Shown here: positions 8,416 to 18,096 of the stretch, piece by piece | Numbering within the stretch: position 1 is the first letter of the stretch | How the letters are laid out: each line of letters starts with the position of its first letter | Assembly (NCBI GenBank): GCA_963753685.1 | Contig: CAVWDE010000005.1 | Coordinates: 124,001 to 188,000, forward strand | DNA from: DATAOG01 sp963753685 | GTDB taxonomy: Bacteria > Pseudomonadota > Alphaproteobacteria > Geminicoccales > Geminicoccaceae | Reading direction: 5' to 3' | DNA length: 64,000 nucleotides | Program-made: the position numbers and the translations under genes | Notes under the pieces: model-generated | The model's input: the letters and a program-made list of their open reading frames with translations, nothing else | Told to the model about the DNA's origin: nothing | Database searches by the model: none

Positions 8416-9249
8416 TCACCGGATCAACGCGAAAGCCTCGACCTGCACCAGGAAATCGCCGGGCAGTTGCGGTACTGGGGCGGTCGCGTTCCACTGCGAC
8501 GGCGACCCGAAATAGCGCTGGCGTAGATCAGGGTACTTGCTGAATTCGGCCACGTCCGTGACGTAGTTGACCGTGCCAATAATGTCCTTGACGCTCGCCC
8601 CGCCCGCCGTGAGGCAGGCGCCCACGTTCTTGCCGACCTGCTCAATCTGCGCCCGCATATCGCCCTTGCCGACAACATTCCCGATCCCGTCGCGTGCGAC
8701 CTGGCCGGCGACAACGACCCAATGCCCGCCATCACGCAATGTGACGACCGTGGACGGCGGCGAAGCGGAGCAGGGTGGTCCGACGATCACCGGGTCAGGC
8801 AGAGCTGCGACGGCAGGCCAGCTCGCGTTCGCGTGCTGGATGTGCTCCTCGGCGTTCTCTCGCCACTTCTGGATCCAGTAGCTGTTGTGCGCGAGGTAGA
8901 GTTTGCCGTCAACAATGGCCCAGGCCTCCGGATCGACGGTGTCCTTGTGCGCCGCCGCGTCGTTCGACGTCCCCATGGCGCAATAGCCGTCGTATTGCGG
9001 CGTGTAGTGCTCCGGATCCTTGACGAACAGGGCGCGATGCTCCCCGGTGGCGAAGCGCCAGCGCAACTTGTGCCAGATGTATTCGAATTCGGGACTGCCC
9101 TGAACGGGTCCCCCGTCGGCGAAATAGGCAACCGGATCGTAACCGCTGATTGAGAGCCGGGGTTCGTCGCACCGTGCGTTGGGCACGAGGACCGTAGCGA
9201 GCAGGAACCCGAGCACCGTCGCGAGCGGCCTCAGTCCAGACTTGCGCAT
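8416..9249 (-). CDS. Exported YHS-domain / RidA-like fusion protein
   Basis: A 277-residue protein with an N-terminal hydrophobic signal region (residues 1-27, ending ...NARC). Residues about 35-115 match the YHS domain family: GYDPVAYFADG, then a YIWHKLRWRF segment and DGYCAMG. Residues about 160-277 match the RidA/YjgF fold (VVAGQVARDGIGN, GKNVGACLTAGGASVKDI, and VQVEAFALIR at the end). RidA proteins deaminate reactive imines or bind small metabolites; YHS domains are often linked to metals. The two together behind a signal peptide is unusual. It diverges from the cyclase gene at 9396. Confidence 0.78.
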   Translation of the reverse strand: MRKSGLRPLATVLGFLLATVLVPNARCDEPRLSISGYDPVAYFADGGPVQGSPEFEYIWHKLRWRFATGEHRALFVKDPEHYTPQYDGYCAMGTSNDAAAHKDTVDPEAWAIVDGKLYLAHNSYWIQKWRENAEEHIQHANASWPAVAALPDPVIVGPPCSASPPSTVVTLRDGGHWVVVAGQVARDGIGNVVGKGDMRAQIEQVGKNVGACLTAGGASVKDIIGTVNYVTDVAEFSKYPDLRQRYFGSPSQWNATAPVPQLPGDFLVQVEAFALIR

Positions 9250-9395
9250 GGCCTCCTCCTCCGCATGACAGCGGCGTCCAAATTTTCCGACTTTCCCTCC
9301 AGGTAATCGCGTATAGTGCGCGCTGTTCGCAGCAAGGTCAAATGGTTTCGCGACGTGCTTATGGTTGATGCTTTCGTCTCACCCTGTGAACGCTG

Positions 9396-11297
9396 ATGGC
9401 TGAAATCCCGGAAATCAGCCCTCGGAAGCGGAAGCTCGCCGGCATTCTGCACGCCGACGTGGTCGGTTTCAGCCGGCTGATGGGTGAGGATGAGGCAGGC
9501 ACGCATCGGGCGCTCTGTGAGCTCCGCTCCGCTGTCGACCCGCTGATTGGGGCGCATGGAGGGCGGATCGTGGGCACGGCCGGCGACAGTTTGCTGGCAG
9601 ATTTTTTGAGCGTCGTCGAGGCGCTGAATTGCGCCATCGAAATGCAGCAGGCCGCGCGCGCTATCAACGACCCCATGCCGCCCCAGCGCCGTCTCGAACT
9701 CCGGATCGGTGTCAACCTCGGCGACGTCATCGTCGATGGCGACAACATCTTTGGCGATGGCGTTAACATCGCCGCGCGCTTGCAGGCGCTCGCGCAGCCG
9801 GGGACCGTATGTATCGACCACACCGTTTACCAGCAGGTGAAGCATAAGCTCGCTCTCAGCTACCGCGCACTCGGCAGCCATCACGTAAAGAATATCGCCG
9901 AACCGGTTCGCGCTTACGCGGTCGGCGTGCCGGCTGCGGCTCCCCGGCCAAGGATTGGGCGCCGATCTCTTGTCACTGCCGTGGGTGTCGCCACACTCTT
10001 CGCGGCAGGCGTTGTCGCGTGGCAGCTCCACGCAGGCGCAGGCCGAGCGCTATTCGGCCTCGGAGCAGCAAAGGCGATCGAAGTCGCGAGCCTCGCCGCG
10101 CCGGCTCGCCTGCTCGGACGCCCCGTCGTGGCTGTGCTCCCGTTCAAGAACCTGTCGGGCGATGACGGTCAGGATTTCTTCAGTGACGGCATCACCGAGG
10201 AAGTGATCACCGCACTCGGTCGATTCTCGAATCTGCTCGTCAGCGGCAAATCGGCAAGCTTTCAGTTCAAAGACCGGAGTGTGGCGCCTGCCGAGATCGG
10301 GCGCCAGCTCGACGCGCGCTACCTGCTTGAGGGTAGCGTTCGTCGCGCCGGCGACCGCGTCCGCGTCAATGCCGAGTTGACCGAGTCCGCGACCGGACGG
10401 CAGGTCTGGTCCGACGTTTACGAGGCCGAGGGCAAAGACATCTTCGGCGTTCAGGACGATATCGCCAGACGCGTCGTGGGCGCCGCGGCGGTAACGATGA
10501 CCCGCTTCGAACGGGATCGTGTCCTTGCCGAACCCACCGAAAATCTCGCCGCCTACGAATACGTCCTGCGCGGCCGCGGATTCTTGTCGCACGCAACGCG
10601 CGATAGCAATGACGAGGCGCAGGATATGTTCCAGAAGGCGATCGACCTCGACCCGAATTACGCTGCCGCATATGCGGAACTGGGCTTGTCACTTGTCGAG
10701 GCGGTGGCGGCGGGATGGACAGAATTTGTGGCTGACGATCTCGACCGCGCTGAAACGCTGGCGCAGAAGGCCGTTGCGCGGGACCCCACATTGGCCTCAG
10801 CCTATCGCCTGCTCGCGGAGATACACTTGTCGAGGCGGCATTTCGATCTTGCCCTGGCGCAAAACGAGCGCGCTCTCGAGATCAACCCGAGCGATGCGGA
10901 AAATTTCCTCGAGCGGGGCGAATTCATGGTGTGGGCGGGTCGCGCCTCGGAGGCCTTGCCCTGGCTTGAAGGCGCGCTGCGCCTTGATCGCGGAAATGCC
11001 AGAGCGGCCTTGTCTCTCGGCGCTGCCTATTACTTCCTTGGTCGGTATGGAGATGCGATCGAACCGATGGACCGTGCACTCGCCGGCAATATCGGACGCG
11101 TCAAGCAGTTCGAGGGAAGGGCTATTTTGGCCGCAACCTATGCGCAGTTGGATCGACGAGAGGACGCCGAGCGAGAGTGGAGCGTGTTGATGCGTATGGC
11201 GCCGTTTGTCGATGCGGAGCGTTTCGCCTCCCAGTACGGCACGCAGACGGCGCACGACCATATGCTGGAAGGGCTGAAGAAGGCTGGATTTCGCTAA
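9396..11297 (+). CDS. Class III cyclase domain - TolB-like - TPR protein
   Basis: A 633-residue signalling protein. Residues about 12-180 are a class III nucleotide cyclase domain: LHADVVGFSRLMGEDEAGT, HGGRIVGTAGDSLLADF, RIGVNLGDVI and FGDGVNIAARL, with the metal-binding Asp residues and the Asn/Arg of the transition-state pair present. A single membrane segment follows (about 188-210). Residues about 240-370 form the TolB-like domain often found with such cyclases (VVAVLPFKNLSGD, FSDGITEEVITALGRF). The C-terminal 250 residues hold several TPR repeats. It likely makes cAMP or senses through its periplasmic part; the signal is unknown. Confidence 0.88.
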   Translation: MAEIPEISPRKRKLAGILHADVVGFSRLMGEDEAGTHRALCELRSAVDPLIGAHGGRIVGTAGDSLLADFLSVVEALNCAIEMQQAARAINDPMPPQRRLELRIGVNLGDVIVDGDNIFGDGVNIAARLQALAQPGTVCIDHTVYQQVKHKLALSYRALGSHHVKNIAEPVRAYAVGVPAAAPRPRIGRRSLVTAVGVATLFAAGVVAWQLHAGAGRALFGLGAAKAIEVASLAAPARLLGRPVVAVLPFKNLSGDDGQDFFSDGITEEVITALGRFSNLLVSGKSASFQFKDRSVAPAEIGRQLDARYLLEGSVRRAGDRVRVNAELTESATGRQVWSDVYEAEGKDIFGVQDDIARRVVGAAAVTMTRFERDRVLAEPTENLAAYEYVLRGRGFLSHATRDSNDEAQDMFQKAIDLDPNYAAAYAELGLSLVEAVAAGWTEFVADDLDRAETLAQKAVARDPTLASAYRLLAEIHLSRRHFDLALAQNERALEINPSDAENFLERGEFMVWAGRASEALPWLEGALRLDRGNARAALSLGAAYYFLGRYGDAIEPMDRALAGNIGRVKQFEGRAILAATYAQLDRREDAEREWSVLMRMAPFVDAERFASQYGTQTAHDHMLEGLKKAGFR

Positions 11298-11335
11298 GGA
11301 TACGACGAAGGAGGAGGAGGGGGCGTCTTCGGCCG

Positions 11336-12364
11336 TCCGCCGTCTTCGTCCCCGCGACAGGCGAGGGCTGGGCGCCGTCGACAATCAACGGCAACTGGCG
11401 GCGTGGCATCGGCATCCTCAACGACGAGCTATATATCGGCCCCCTCGTGTGGAATCGACAGAGCTTCATCATGGGCCCTGATTCTGGCCAGCGCGTTGCC
11501 TGGCCTAACCCGGCATCGGACTGGATTGTTAGTGACGTATCGAAGCTGCGGATCATCGATCAGGCGTTAGGGGACCGGGTGAAGGAACGGCAGCAGGGCC
11601 TGCGCCGCGTCGGGGATTTCCACGAGAAGCGGCGTCCGCTCATGCTGCTCTCCTTCCTGCTGAAGTGCGGAGTCTGCGGCGACGGGTTCAGCAAGGTCTC
11701 GGAGAAGCACTACGGCTGCTCGGCGGCGCGTAACAAGGGCGCCTGTGGCAACCGCCTGACAGTCCGGCAGGATAAGCTGGAAGGGCTGGTCCTATCCGCG
11801 TTGCAGGAGCGCCTGATGGACCCGGCGCTGTGCGAAGAGTTCTGCGCGTAATACACCGCGCACCTTAACCGCTTGCGCGGCCGAAAAACGCTTCTCACGC
11901 TGCCGCGAAGGTGGAACTCGACAAGCTGACGCGCGTGAAGGAACGCCTGATTTAGGCGATCAACGACGGCGTGCCGGCCGCAGAGGTCAAGGACGATCGC
12001 GCCCGGATCGCGGCGCGGCGCGAAGAGCTGGAAGCGCTGATCGAAGGAGCAACCGAAGAGCCCGGTGCTGCTGCATCCGAAGATGGCGGCGCACTACGGG
12101 AGTGAGGTCGCGAACCTTGTGCAGGCGCTGACCGCCGAAGAGAACCGACCGGAAGCCGCGGACCTGCTCCGCTCGCTTCTGGACCGGATCGAGCTGACGC
12201 CGAACATCGGCGGCAAGCTCGACATTGACCTGTACGGCGATCTCGCCGGCATCCTGAGCCTGGCCGCAAACAGGGACAGGCCGCTCGAAGCGAGCGACCC
12301 GTCTGTGCAGCAGGTTAAGGTGGTTGCGGGGGCAGGATTTGAACCTGTGACCTTCAGGTTATGA
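11336..12364 (+). pseudogene. Large serine recombinase, C-terminal remnant
   Basis: The sequence matches the recombinase domain (GWAPSTINGNWRRGIGILN, LYIGPLVWNRQSF), the zinc-ribbon region (LLKCGVCGDGFSKVSEKHYG, NKGACGNRL), then ALCEEFCA followed by TAA at 11849-11851 where relatives have a Glu codon (GAA). Homology goes on past further frame changes to VQALTAEENRPEAADLLRSL and GDLAGILSLAANRDRP, ending VVAGAGFEPVTFRL. The catalytic resolvase domain is missing, so it is dead. The last residues are translated from the tRNA 3' half below, as often happens at integration sites. Confidence 0.85.
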
Positions 12365-12367
12365 GCC
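12321..12367 (-). other. 3' half of an initiator tRNA-Met gene (integration scar)
   Basis: On the minus strand this reads GGCTCATAACCTGAAGG and then a T-arm (GGTTCAAATCC), acceptor strand and an encoded CCA. The anticodon is CAT, and the anticodon loop, variable region and T-arm resemble bacterial tRNA-fMet. The 5' half (acceptor strand, D-arm and 5' side of the anticodon stem) is absent: the bases before it do not pair. It overlaps the 3' end of the recombinase remnant, so it is best read as an att duplication left by an integrated element, not a working tRNA. Confidence 0.8.
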
Positions 12368-12399
12368 TTCCGACCGGGGCTGTCCCCAAGGACCAAACA

Positions 12400-12670
12400 C
12401 CAAATCACTGGCTGCTCCTCCCGGTTCAGCGGCGCATTCCCCAGCATCTCGGCGAGCCTTAGTCCCTTCGGCTGCCGCCCATCGAGGATCGCTTCTACAA
12501 TATCCGGCGCAAGGCAGCTGAGCGGGAGCAGACGGCAGAAAGGCGTCCGTCACGCGCTCCTGTTCCGCAAGGTCGGTGATCGATTTCGCGCGGCCGCTCT
12601 CGATCTGTCGCCGCCAGCGGCGCGCGCAGACCAGCGCCTTGATACCAGGATCAACACGCGCCGCTCGCGG
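12400..12670 (-). pseudogene. Frameshifted HTH-type ORF of recombinase neighbourhoods
   Basis: One minus frame reads ALVCARRWRRQIESGRAKSI then TDLAEQERVTDAF; near 12537 the frame changes and continues CRLLPLSCLAPDIVEAILDG and RQPKGLRLAEMLGNAPLNRE. Together they form the ParB-like HTH protein commonly found beside serine recombinases in alphaproteobacteria. A single-base indel separates the halves. It points toward the tRNA scar from the other side. Between here and narK (12671-12879) nothing is recognised. Confidence 0.65.
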
Positions 12671-12879
12671 TTTACAAGCACATTCCGGAGATGATCGCGC
12701 CGGACGCGCCGGCTGGCTCGGGACACCGGAAAGCAGCCCGCGCTGGCATCCGGGCCGGCCGGGCCTGCTGACGAATTGCGAGCGGCCACGCCGCGCGGCC
12801 GCTCGTAGCGTCACGGTTGCCGGGGGTTGTCACTCCGATCCTTCGGCGCTAAAGCTGAGCCCAGACGCAGAGAGATACC

Positions 12880-14283
12880 ATGACGGTGCAGACCATGCCG
12901 GCGGCCGGGCATGTCCTGGTCGACTGGCGCCCGGAAGACGAGGGCTTCTGGAGCAGTCGCGGCGCGGCGATTGCGCGCCGCAACTTGTGGATCTCGATCC
13001 CGGCCCTGTTGCTGGCATTCGCCGTCTGGATGGTGTGGAGCGCGGTGGTCGTCAACCTGCCGCGGGTCGGCTTCGCCTACACCGCCGATCAGTTGTTCTG
13101 GCTCGCGGCCCTGCCCGGTCTCTCGGGCGCGACGCTGCGCATCTTCTACAGCTTCATGGTGCCGATCTTCGGTGGCCGCCGCTGGACCGCGATCTCGACC
13201 GCGACGCTCCTGATCCCGGCGGCCGGCATCGGCTTCGCGGTCCAGAACCCGGCCACCCCCTATTGGCTGTTCCTGCTGCTGGCGCTGCTCTGCGGCTTCG
13301 GCGGTGGCAATTTCGCCTCCTCGATGGCCAACATCAGCTTTTTCTTTCCCAGGGCGAAGAAGGGGCAGGCGCTGGCCCTCAACGCCGGGCTCGGCAATCT
13401 CGGCGTCAGCGTGGTCCAGCTGGTGGTCCCGCTGGTGATCGGCGTCGGCATCTTGGGCGCTCTCGGCGGCGCGGCGCAGGGGCTACCCGACGGGAGCCGT
13501 CTGTGGCTGCAGAACGCCGGCTTCGTCTGGGTGCCGTTCATCGCGCTCTCGGCGCTCGCCGCCTGGTTTGGGATGAACGACATCGCCACCGCCAAGGCGT
13601 CCTTCGCCGAGCAGGCGGTGATCTTCCAGCGTCGACACAACTGGATCATGTGCCTGCTCTACACCGGCACCTTCGGCTCGTTCATCGGCTACTCGGCCGG
13701 CTTTCCTCTGCTGATCAAGGAGCAGTATCCTGAGGTCAACCCGCTCCAGTTCGCGTTCCTCGGGCCGCTGGTCGGCTCGCTCGCGCGCTCCTTCAGCGGC
13801 GGGCTCTCGGACCGGATCGGCGGCGGCCGCGTGACGTTCTGGGTGTTCGTCGTGCTGGCCCTGGGCGTCGCCCTGCTGCTGGTCTTCCTCGGCCTCGGCA
13901 ACACCGCGGTCGGTTTCTGGGGCTTCTTCCTGACCTTCATGCTGCTGTTCGCCGCCACCGGCGTCGGCAACGCCTCGACCTTCCAGATGATCCCGGTGAT
14001 CTTTCGGATCGACCGGGAACGCGCCTATGCCGAGCGCGAAGGTTCGGCGGTCAACGCGGCGATCATCCATCGGGAGGCGGAGCGTGAGGCGGCGGCGGTG
14101 ATCGGCTTCACCTCGGCGATCGCCGCCTACGGCGCCTTCTTCATCCCCAAGAGCTACGGCAGCTCGATCGCCCTCACCGGTGGCCCGGAGATGGCGCTCT
14201 ACGGCTTCCTCCTGTTCTACATTGCCTGCATCGTGATCACCTGGATGGAGTATTCGGGCCGCAATGCGGAGATCAGATGCTGA
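12880..14283 (+). CDS. narK: Nitrate/nitrite transporter, NarK type
   Basis: A 467-residue major facilitator protein with about 12 hydrophobic segments. The NarK/NasA group is recognised from the first loop (SGATLRIFYSFMVPIFGGRR), a glycine-rich stretch (GFGGGNFASSMANISFFFP) and a second nitrate-signature-like stretch (AATGVGNASTFQMIPVIF). It imports nitrate and/or exports nitrite at the inner membrane. It lies 60 bases upstream of narG on the same strand, so co-transcription is likely. I searched the 80 bases before the start for an FNR box (TTGAT-N4-ATCAA) and found none. Confidence 0.93.
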   Translation: MTVQTMPAAGHVLVDWRPEDEGFWSSRGAAIARRNLWISIPALLLAFAVWMVWSAVVVNLPRVGFAYTADQLFWLAALPGLSGATLRIFYSFMVPIFGGRRWTAISTATLLIPAAGIGFAVQNPATPYWLFLLLALLCGFGGGNFASSMANISFFFPRAKKGQALALNAGLGNLGVSVVQLVVPLVIGVGILGALGGAAQGLPDGSRLWLQNAGFVWVPFIALSALAAWFGMNDIATAKASFAEQAVIFQRRHNWIMCLLYTGTFGSFIGYSAGFPLLIKEQYPEVNPLQFAFLGPLVGSLARSFSGGLSDRIGGGRVTFWVFVVLALGVALLLVFLGLGNTAVGFWGFFLTFMLLFAATGVGNASTFQMIPVIFRIDRERAYAEREGSAVNAAIIHREAEREAAAVIGFTSAIAAYGAFFIPKSYGSSIALTGGPEMALYGFLLFYIACIVITWMEYSGRNAEIRC

Positions 14284-14343
14284 CCGGCCAGCAAGGTCGA
14301 CTGCACGCGCCCTGAACTCAGTCGTCGTTCGGCGGAGCCGATC

Positions 14344-17300
14344 ATGAGCCAGTTCATCGATCGCCTGATGTTCTTCAGAAAGTACGAGGAACGGTTCTCG
14401 GGCGGACACGGCGTCGTCACCAATGAGAGCCGCGCCTGGGAGGACGGCTATCGGCAACGCTGGCAGCACGACAAGATCGTGCGCTCGACCCACGGCACCA
14501 ACTGCACCGGCTCGTGCAGCTGGAAGATCTACGTCAAGAACGGGCTGGTGACCTGGGAGACCCAGCAGACGGACTACCCGCGCACCCGGCCCGAGATGCC
14601 GAACCACGAGCCGCGCGGCTGCTCCCGCGGCGCCAGCTACTCCTGGTATCTCTACAGCGGCAACCGGTTGAAATATCCGATGGTCCGCGCTCGGCTGCTC
14701 AAGCTCTGGCGCGAGGCGCGCACGACGCTCGCCCCGGTCGAAGCCTGGGCCTCGATCGTCGAGGATCCGGAAAAAGCTCGGCACTACAAATCGATCCGCG
14801 GTATGGGCGGTTTCGTGCGCGCGACCTGGCCCGAGGTCAACGAGATCATCGGCGCCGCCAACGTCTACACCGTCAAGACCCACGGCCCCGACCGGGTGGT
14901 CGGGTTCTCGCCGATCCCGGCGATGTCGATGGTCTCCTACGCCGCCGGCACGCGCTATCTGTCGCTGATCGGCGGCACCTGCATGAGCTTCTACGACTGG
15001 TACTGCGACCTGCCGCCGTCCTCGCCGCAGACCTTCGGCGAGCAGACCGACGTGCCCGAGAGCGCCGACTGGTACAACGCGCACTGCCTGATCCTGTGGG
15101 GCTCGAACGTGCCGCAGACGCGGACGCCGGACGCCCATTTCTACACCGAGGTGCGCTACAAGGGCGCGAAGAGCGTGGTCGTCTCGCCCGACTACAGCGA
15201 GGCGGCCAAGTTCTCCGACCTCTGGCTGCACCCCCAGGCCGGCACCGATGCCGCGCTCGCGATGGCGCTCGGGCACGTCATCCTCAAGGAATTCCACGTC
15301 GAGCGCCAGGTCCCTTACTTCGAGGACTACTGCCGACGCTACACCGACATGCCGTTCCTGGTCCGGCTCGAGAAGCGCGGCGAGGCGTACGTTCCAGGCG
15401 CCTTCGTCCGCGCCGCAGACTTGATGGGTGGGCTCGGCCAACAGAACAACCCGGAATGGAAGACGGTCGGCATCGACGAGCTGAGCGACGAGGTCGTCGT
15501 GCCGACCGGCTCGATCGGCTTCCGCTGGGGCGAGGCCGGCAAGTGGAACATCGACCATAGGAATGCCGCCGATGGCGCTGAGATTCGGCTGCGGCTCTCG
15601 AACCTGGAGCACAAGGATGCTGCGGTGGCCGTGCAGTTTCCCTACTTCGGCGGCCACGCCCGCGAATACTTCAAGAGCACCGACCATCCGCCGATCCTGA
15701 CGCGCAACGTGCCGGTTCGCGAGCTCGAGCTCGCGGGCCAACGCGTCTACGTGGCCACGGTCTTCGACCTGATGGTCGCACACTACGGCATCGACCGTGG
15801 CCTCGGCGGCGAGGTCGCGTCGTCCTACGACGACCTGATGCCCTATACGCCCGCCTGGCAGGAGGCAGTGACGGGGGTGCCGCGCAAGCACGCGATCAGC
15901 GTCGCGCGCCTGTTCGCCAAGACGGCGGAGAAGACCGAAGGTCGGTCCATGGTGATCCTCGGTGCCGGGCTCAACCACTGGTACCACATGGACATGGCGT
16001 ACCGCGGCATCATCAACATGCTGCTGCTGTGCGGCTGCATCGGCAAGCCCGGCGGTGGCTGGTCGCACTACGTCGGCCAGGAGAAGCTGCGGCCGCAGAC
16101 CGGCTGGCTGCCGCTCGCCTTCGCCCTCGATTGGCACCGGCCGCCGCGGCACATGAACAGCACGTCGTATTTCTACGCCCACAGCAGCCAGTGGAAGTAC
16201 GAGAAGGTCACGCTCGGCGAGATCCTTTCGCCGCTCGCCGATCCGGCGCAGTGGAGCGGCAGCCTGATCGACTGCAACGTGCGCGCCGAGCGCATGGGCT
16301 GGCTGCCGACCTCGCCGCAGCTCGAGGCCAACCCGCTCGAGGTCTGCCGGGCGGCCGCCAGGGCCGGCAAAGAGCCGGCCGCCTTCGCGGTCGAGGGCCT
16401 GAAGTCGGGCGCGCTACGGATGTCGTGTGAAGACCCGGACAACCCCAAGAACTTCCCGCGCAATCTGTTCGTCTGGCGCTCGAACCTGCTGGGCGCGAGC
16501 GGCAAGGGCCACGAGTATTTCCTGAAGCACCTGCTCGGCGCCAAGAACGGCGTGCTCGGCGAGGATCTCGGCGCGATGGGCGAGCTGAAGCCCGAGGAGG
16601 TCACCTGGCGGGAGAGCACGCCGGACGGCAAGCTCGACCTCATGGTCACGATCGACTTCCGGATGAACACGACCGGCCTGTTCTCCGACATCGTGCTGCC
16701 GACCGCGACCTGGTACGAGAAGAATGACCTCAACACCACCGACATGCACCCATTCATCCATCCGCTGACCGCAGCGATCGATCCGGTGTGGGAGGCGCGC
16801 AGCGACTGGAACATCTTCCGCGGCATCGCCGAGGCCTTCTCACAGGCGGCAGTCGGCCATCTCGGGACCGAGCAGGACCTGGTCCTGACGCCGCTCCTGC
16901 ACGACACGCCGGGCGAGCTCGCCCAGCCGCAGGTCAAGGACTGGAAGCTCGGCCAATGCGACCCGCTCCCGGGCAAGACCATGCCCGCGATGACCGGGGT
17001 CGAGCGCGACTACCCGAACACCTACAGAAAGTTCACGGCCCTCGGACCGCTGCTCGCCGAGCTCGGCAACGGCGGCAAGGGCATCAGCTGGAACACCGAG
17101 GCGGAGGTCGATTATCTGCGCCACCTCAATCGCGAGGTCCAGGAGGACGGCATCACCAAGGGGATGCCGCAGCTCGTCACCGACCTGCACGCGATCGAGA
17201 CCGTGCTGACGCTGGCGCCCGAGACCAACGGCAAGGTCGCGGTCAAGGCATGGCAGGCGCTCGGCAAGAACACCGGCCGCGAGCACGCCCACCTTGCGCT

Positions 17301-18096
17301 GCACCGCGAGGACGAGAAGATCCGCTTCCGCGATCTGGTCGCCCAGCCGCGCAAGATCATCAGCTCGCCGACCTGGAGCGGCATCGAGTCGGAAGAGATC
17401 ACTTACAATGCCGGCTGGACCAACGTGCACGAGCTGATCCCGTGGCGGACCCTGACGGGGCGCCAGCACTTTTACCAGGACCACCCGTGGATGCTGGCGT
17501 TCGGCGAAGGCTTCGCTCTCTACAAACCGCCGATCGACACCAAGACGATCGACACGATCATCGAGGAACGGGACAACGGCAACCCGCAGATCGTGCTGAG
17601 TTTCATCACGCCCCACCAGAAATGGGGCATCCACAGCACCTACACCGACAATCTCCTGATGCTGACCCTGTCGCGCGGTGGCCCGATCATCTGGATCAGC
17701 GAGGCCGACGCCAGACGCGCTGGTATCGAGGATAACGACTGGGTCGAAGCCTACAACCGCAACGGCTCGCTGGTGGCGCGCGCCGTGGTCAGCCAGCGCA
17801 TCCAGGCCGGCACGACCTTCATGTATCACGCCCAGGAGAAGATGACCAACGTGCCGGGCAGCGAGATCACCGGCGCACGCGGCGGCATCCACAACTCGGT
17901 GACCCGGACGGTGCTGAAGCCGACGCACATGATCGGCGGCTACGCCCAGCTCAGCTACGGCTTCAACTACTACGGCACGGTCGGCTCGAACCGCGACGAG
18001 TTCGTCATCATGCGCAAGATGAAGGAGGTCGACTGGCGCGACCGGCCCCTCTCGGAGAAACGAAAGTTCATGGAGCAGGTGGAGGCAGCCGAATGA
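14344..18096 (+). CDS. narG: Respiratory nitrate reductase, alpha subunit
   Basis: A 1,250-residue molybdoenzyme, normal length for membrane-bound NarG. The FS0 [4Fe-4S] ligands are visible as His50, Cys54, Cys58 and Cys93 (HGTNCTGSC and RGCSRG). The molybdenum ligand Asp lies at about residue 218 in SFYDWYCDLPPSSP. There is no twin-arginine export signal for the periplasm; the active site faces the cytoplasm as usual for Nar. It reduces nitrate to nitrite using quinol electrons through NarH and NarI. The stop overlaps the narH start (ATGA). Confidence 0.97.
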   Translation: MSQFIDRLMFFRKYEERFSGGHGVVTNESRAWEDGYRQRWQHDKIVRSTHGTNCTGSCSWKIYVKNGLVTWETQQTDYPRTRPEMPNHEPRGCSRGASYSWYLYSGNRLKYPMVRARLLKLWREARTTLAPVEAWASIVEDPEKARHYKSIRGMGGFVRATWPEVNEIIGAANVYTVKTHGPDRVVGFSPIPAMSMVSYAAGTRYLSLIGGTCMSFYDWYCDLPPSSPQTFGEQTDVPESADWYNAHCLILWGSNVPQTRTPDAHFYTEVRYKGAKSVVVSPDYSEAAKFSDLWLHPQAGTDAALAMALGHVILKEFHVERQVPYFEDYCRRYTDMPFLVRLEKRGEAYVPGAFVRAADLMGGLGQQNNPEWKTVGIDELSDEVVVPTGSIGFRWGEAGKWNIDHRNAADGAEIRLRLSNLEHKDAAVAVQFPYFGGHAREYFKSTDHPPILTRNVPVRELELAGQRVYVATVFDLMVAHYGIDRGLGGEVASSYDDLMPYTPAWQEAVTGVPRKHAISVARLFAKTAEKTEGRSMVILGAGLNHWYHMDMAYRGIINMLLLCGCIGKPGGGWSHYVGQEKLRPQTGWLPLAFALDWHRPPRHMNSTSYFYAHSSQWKYEKVTLGEILSPLADPAQWSGSLIDCNVRAERMGWLPTSPQLEANPLEVCRAAARAGKEPAAFAVEGLKSGALRMSCEDPDNPKNFPRNLFVWRSNLLGASGKGHEYFLKHLLGAKNGVLGEDLGAMGELKPEEVTWRESTPDGKLDLMVTIDFRMNTTGLFSDIVLPTATWYEKNDLNTTDMHPFIHPLTAAIDPVWEARSDWNIFRGIAEAFSQAAVGHLGTEQDLVLTPLLHDTPGELAQPQVKDWKLGQCDPLPGKTMPAMTGVERDYPNTYRKFTALGPLLAELGNGGKGISWNTEAEVDYLRHLNREVQEDGITKGMPQLVTDLHAIETVLTLAPETNGKVAVKAWQALGKNTGREHAHLALHREDEKIRFRDLVAQPRKIISSPTWSGIESEEITYNAGWTNVHELIPWRTLTGRQHFYQDHPWMLAFGEGFALYKPPIDTKTIDTIIEERDNGNPQIVLSFITPHQKWGIHSTYTDNLLMLTLSRGGPIIWISEADARRAGIEDNDWVEAYNRNGSLVARAVVSQRIQAGTTFMYHAQEKMTNVPGSEITGARGGIHNSVTRTVLKPTHMIGGYAQLSYGFNYYGTVGSNRDEFVIMRKMKEVDWRDRPLSEKRKFMEQVEAAE

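Noticed and set aside
11177..11335. Upstream part of the frame leading into the recombinase remnant
   Set aside because: It overlaps the TPR end of the cyclase gene in another frame and has no recombinase similarity, so the remnant is taken to begin near 11336.
12321..12367. Complete tRNA-Met gene
   Set aside because: Only the anticodon loop, T-arm and 3' acceptor strand are present; the D-arm and 5' strand are missing.
12815..12879. FNR or NarL site before narK
   Set aside because: No TTGAT-N4-ATCAA or close variant could be found by eye.
13483..16182. 899-codon minus-strand frame across narK and narG
   Set aside because: Antisense to two well-supported nar genes; rich in Arg, His and Glu as expected for a GC-driven shadow.
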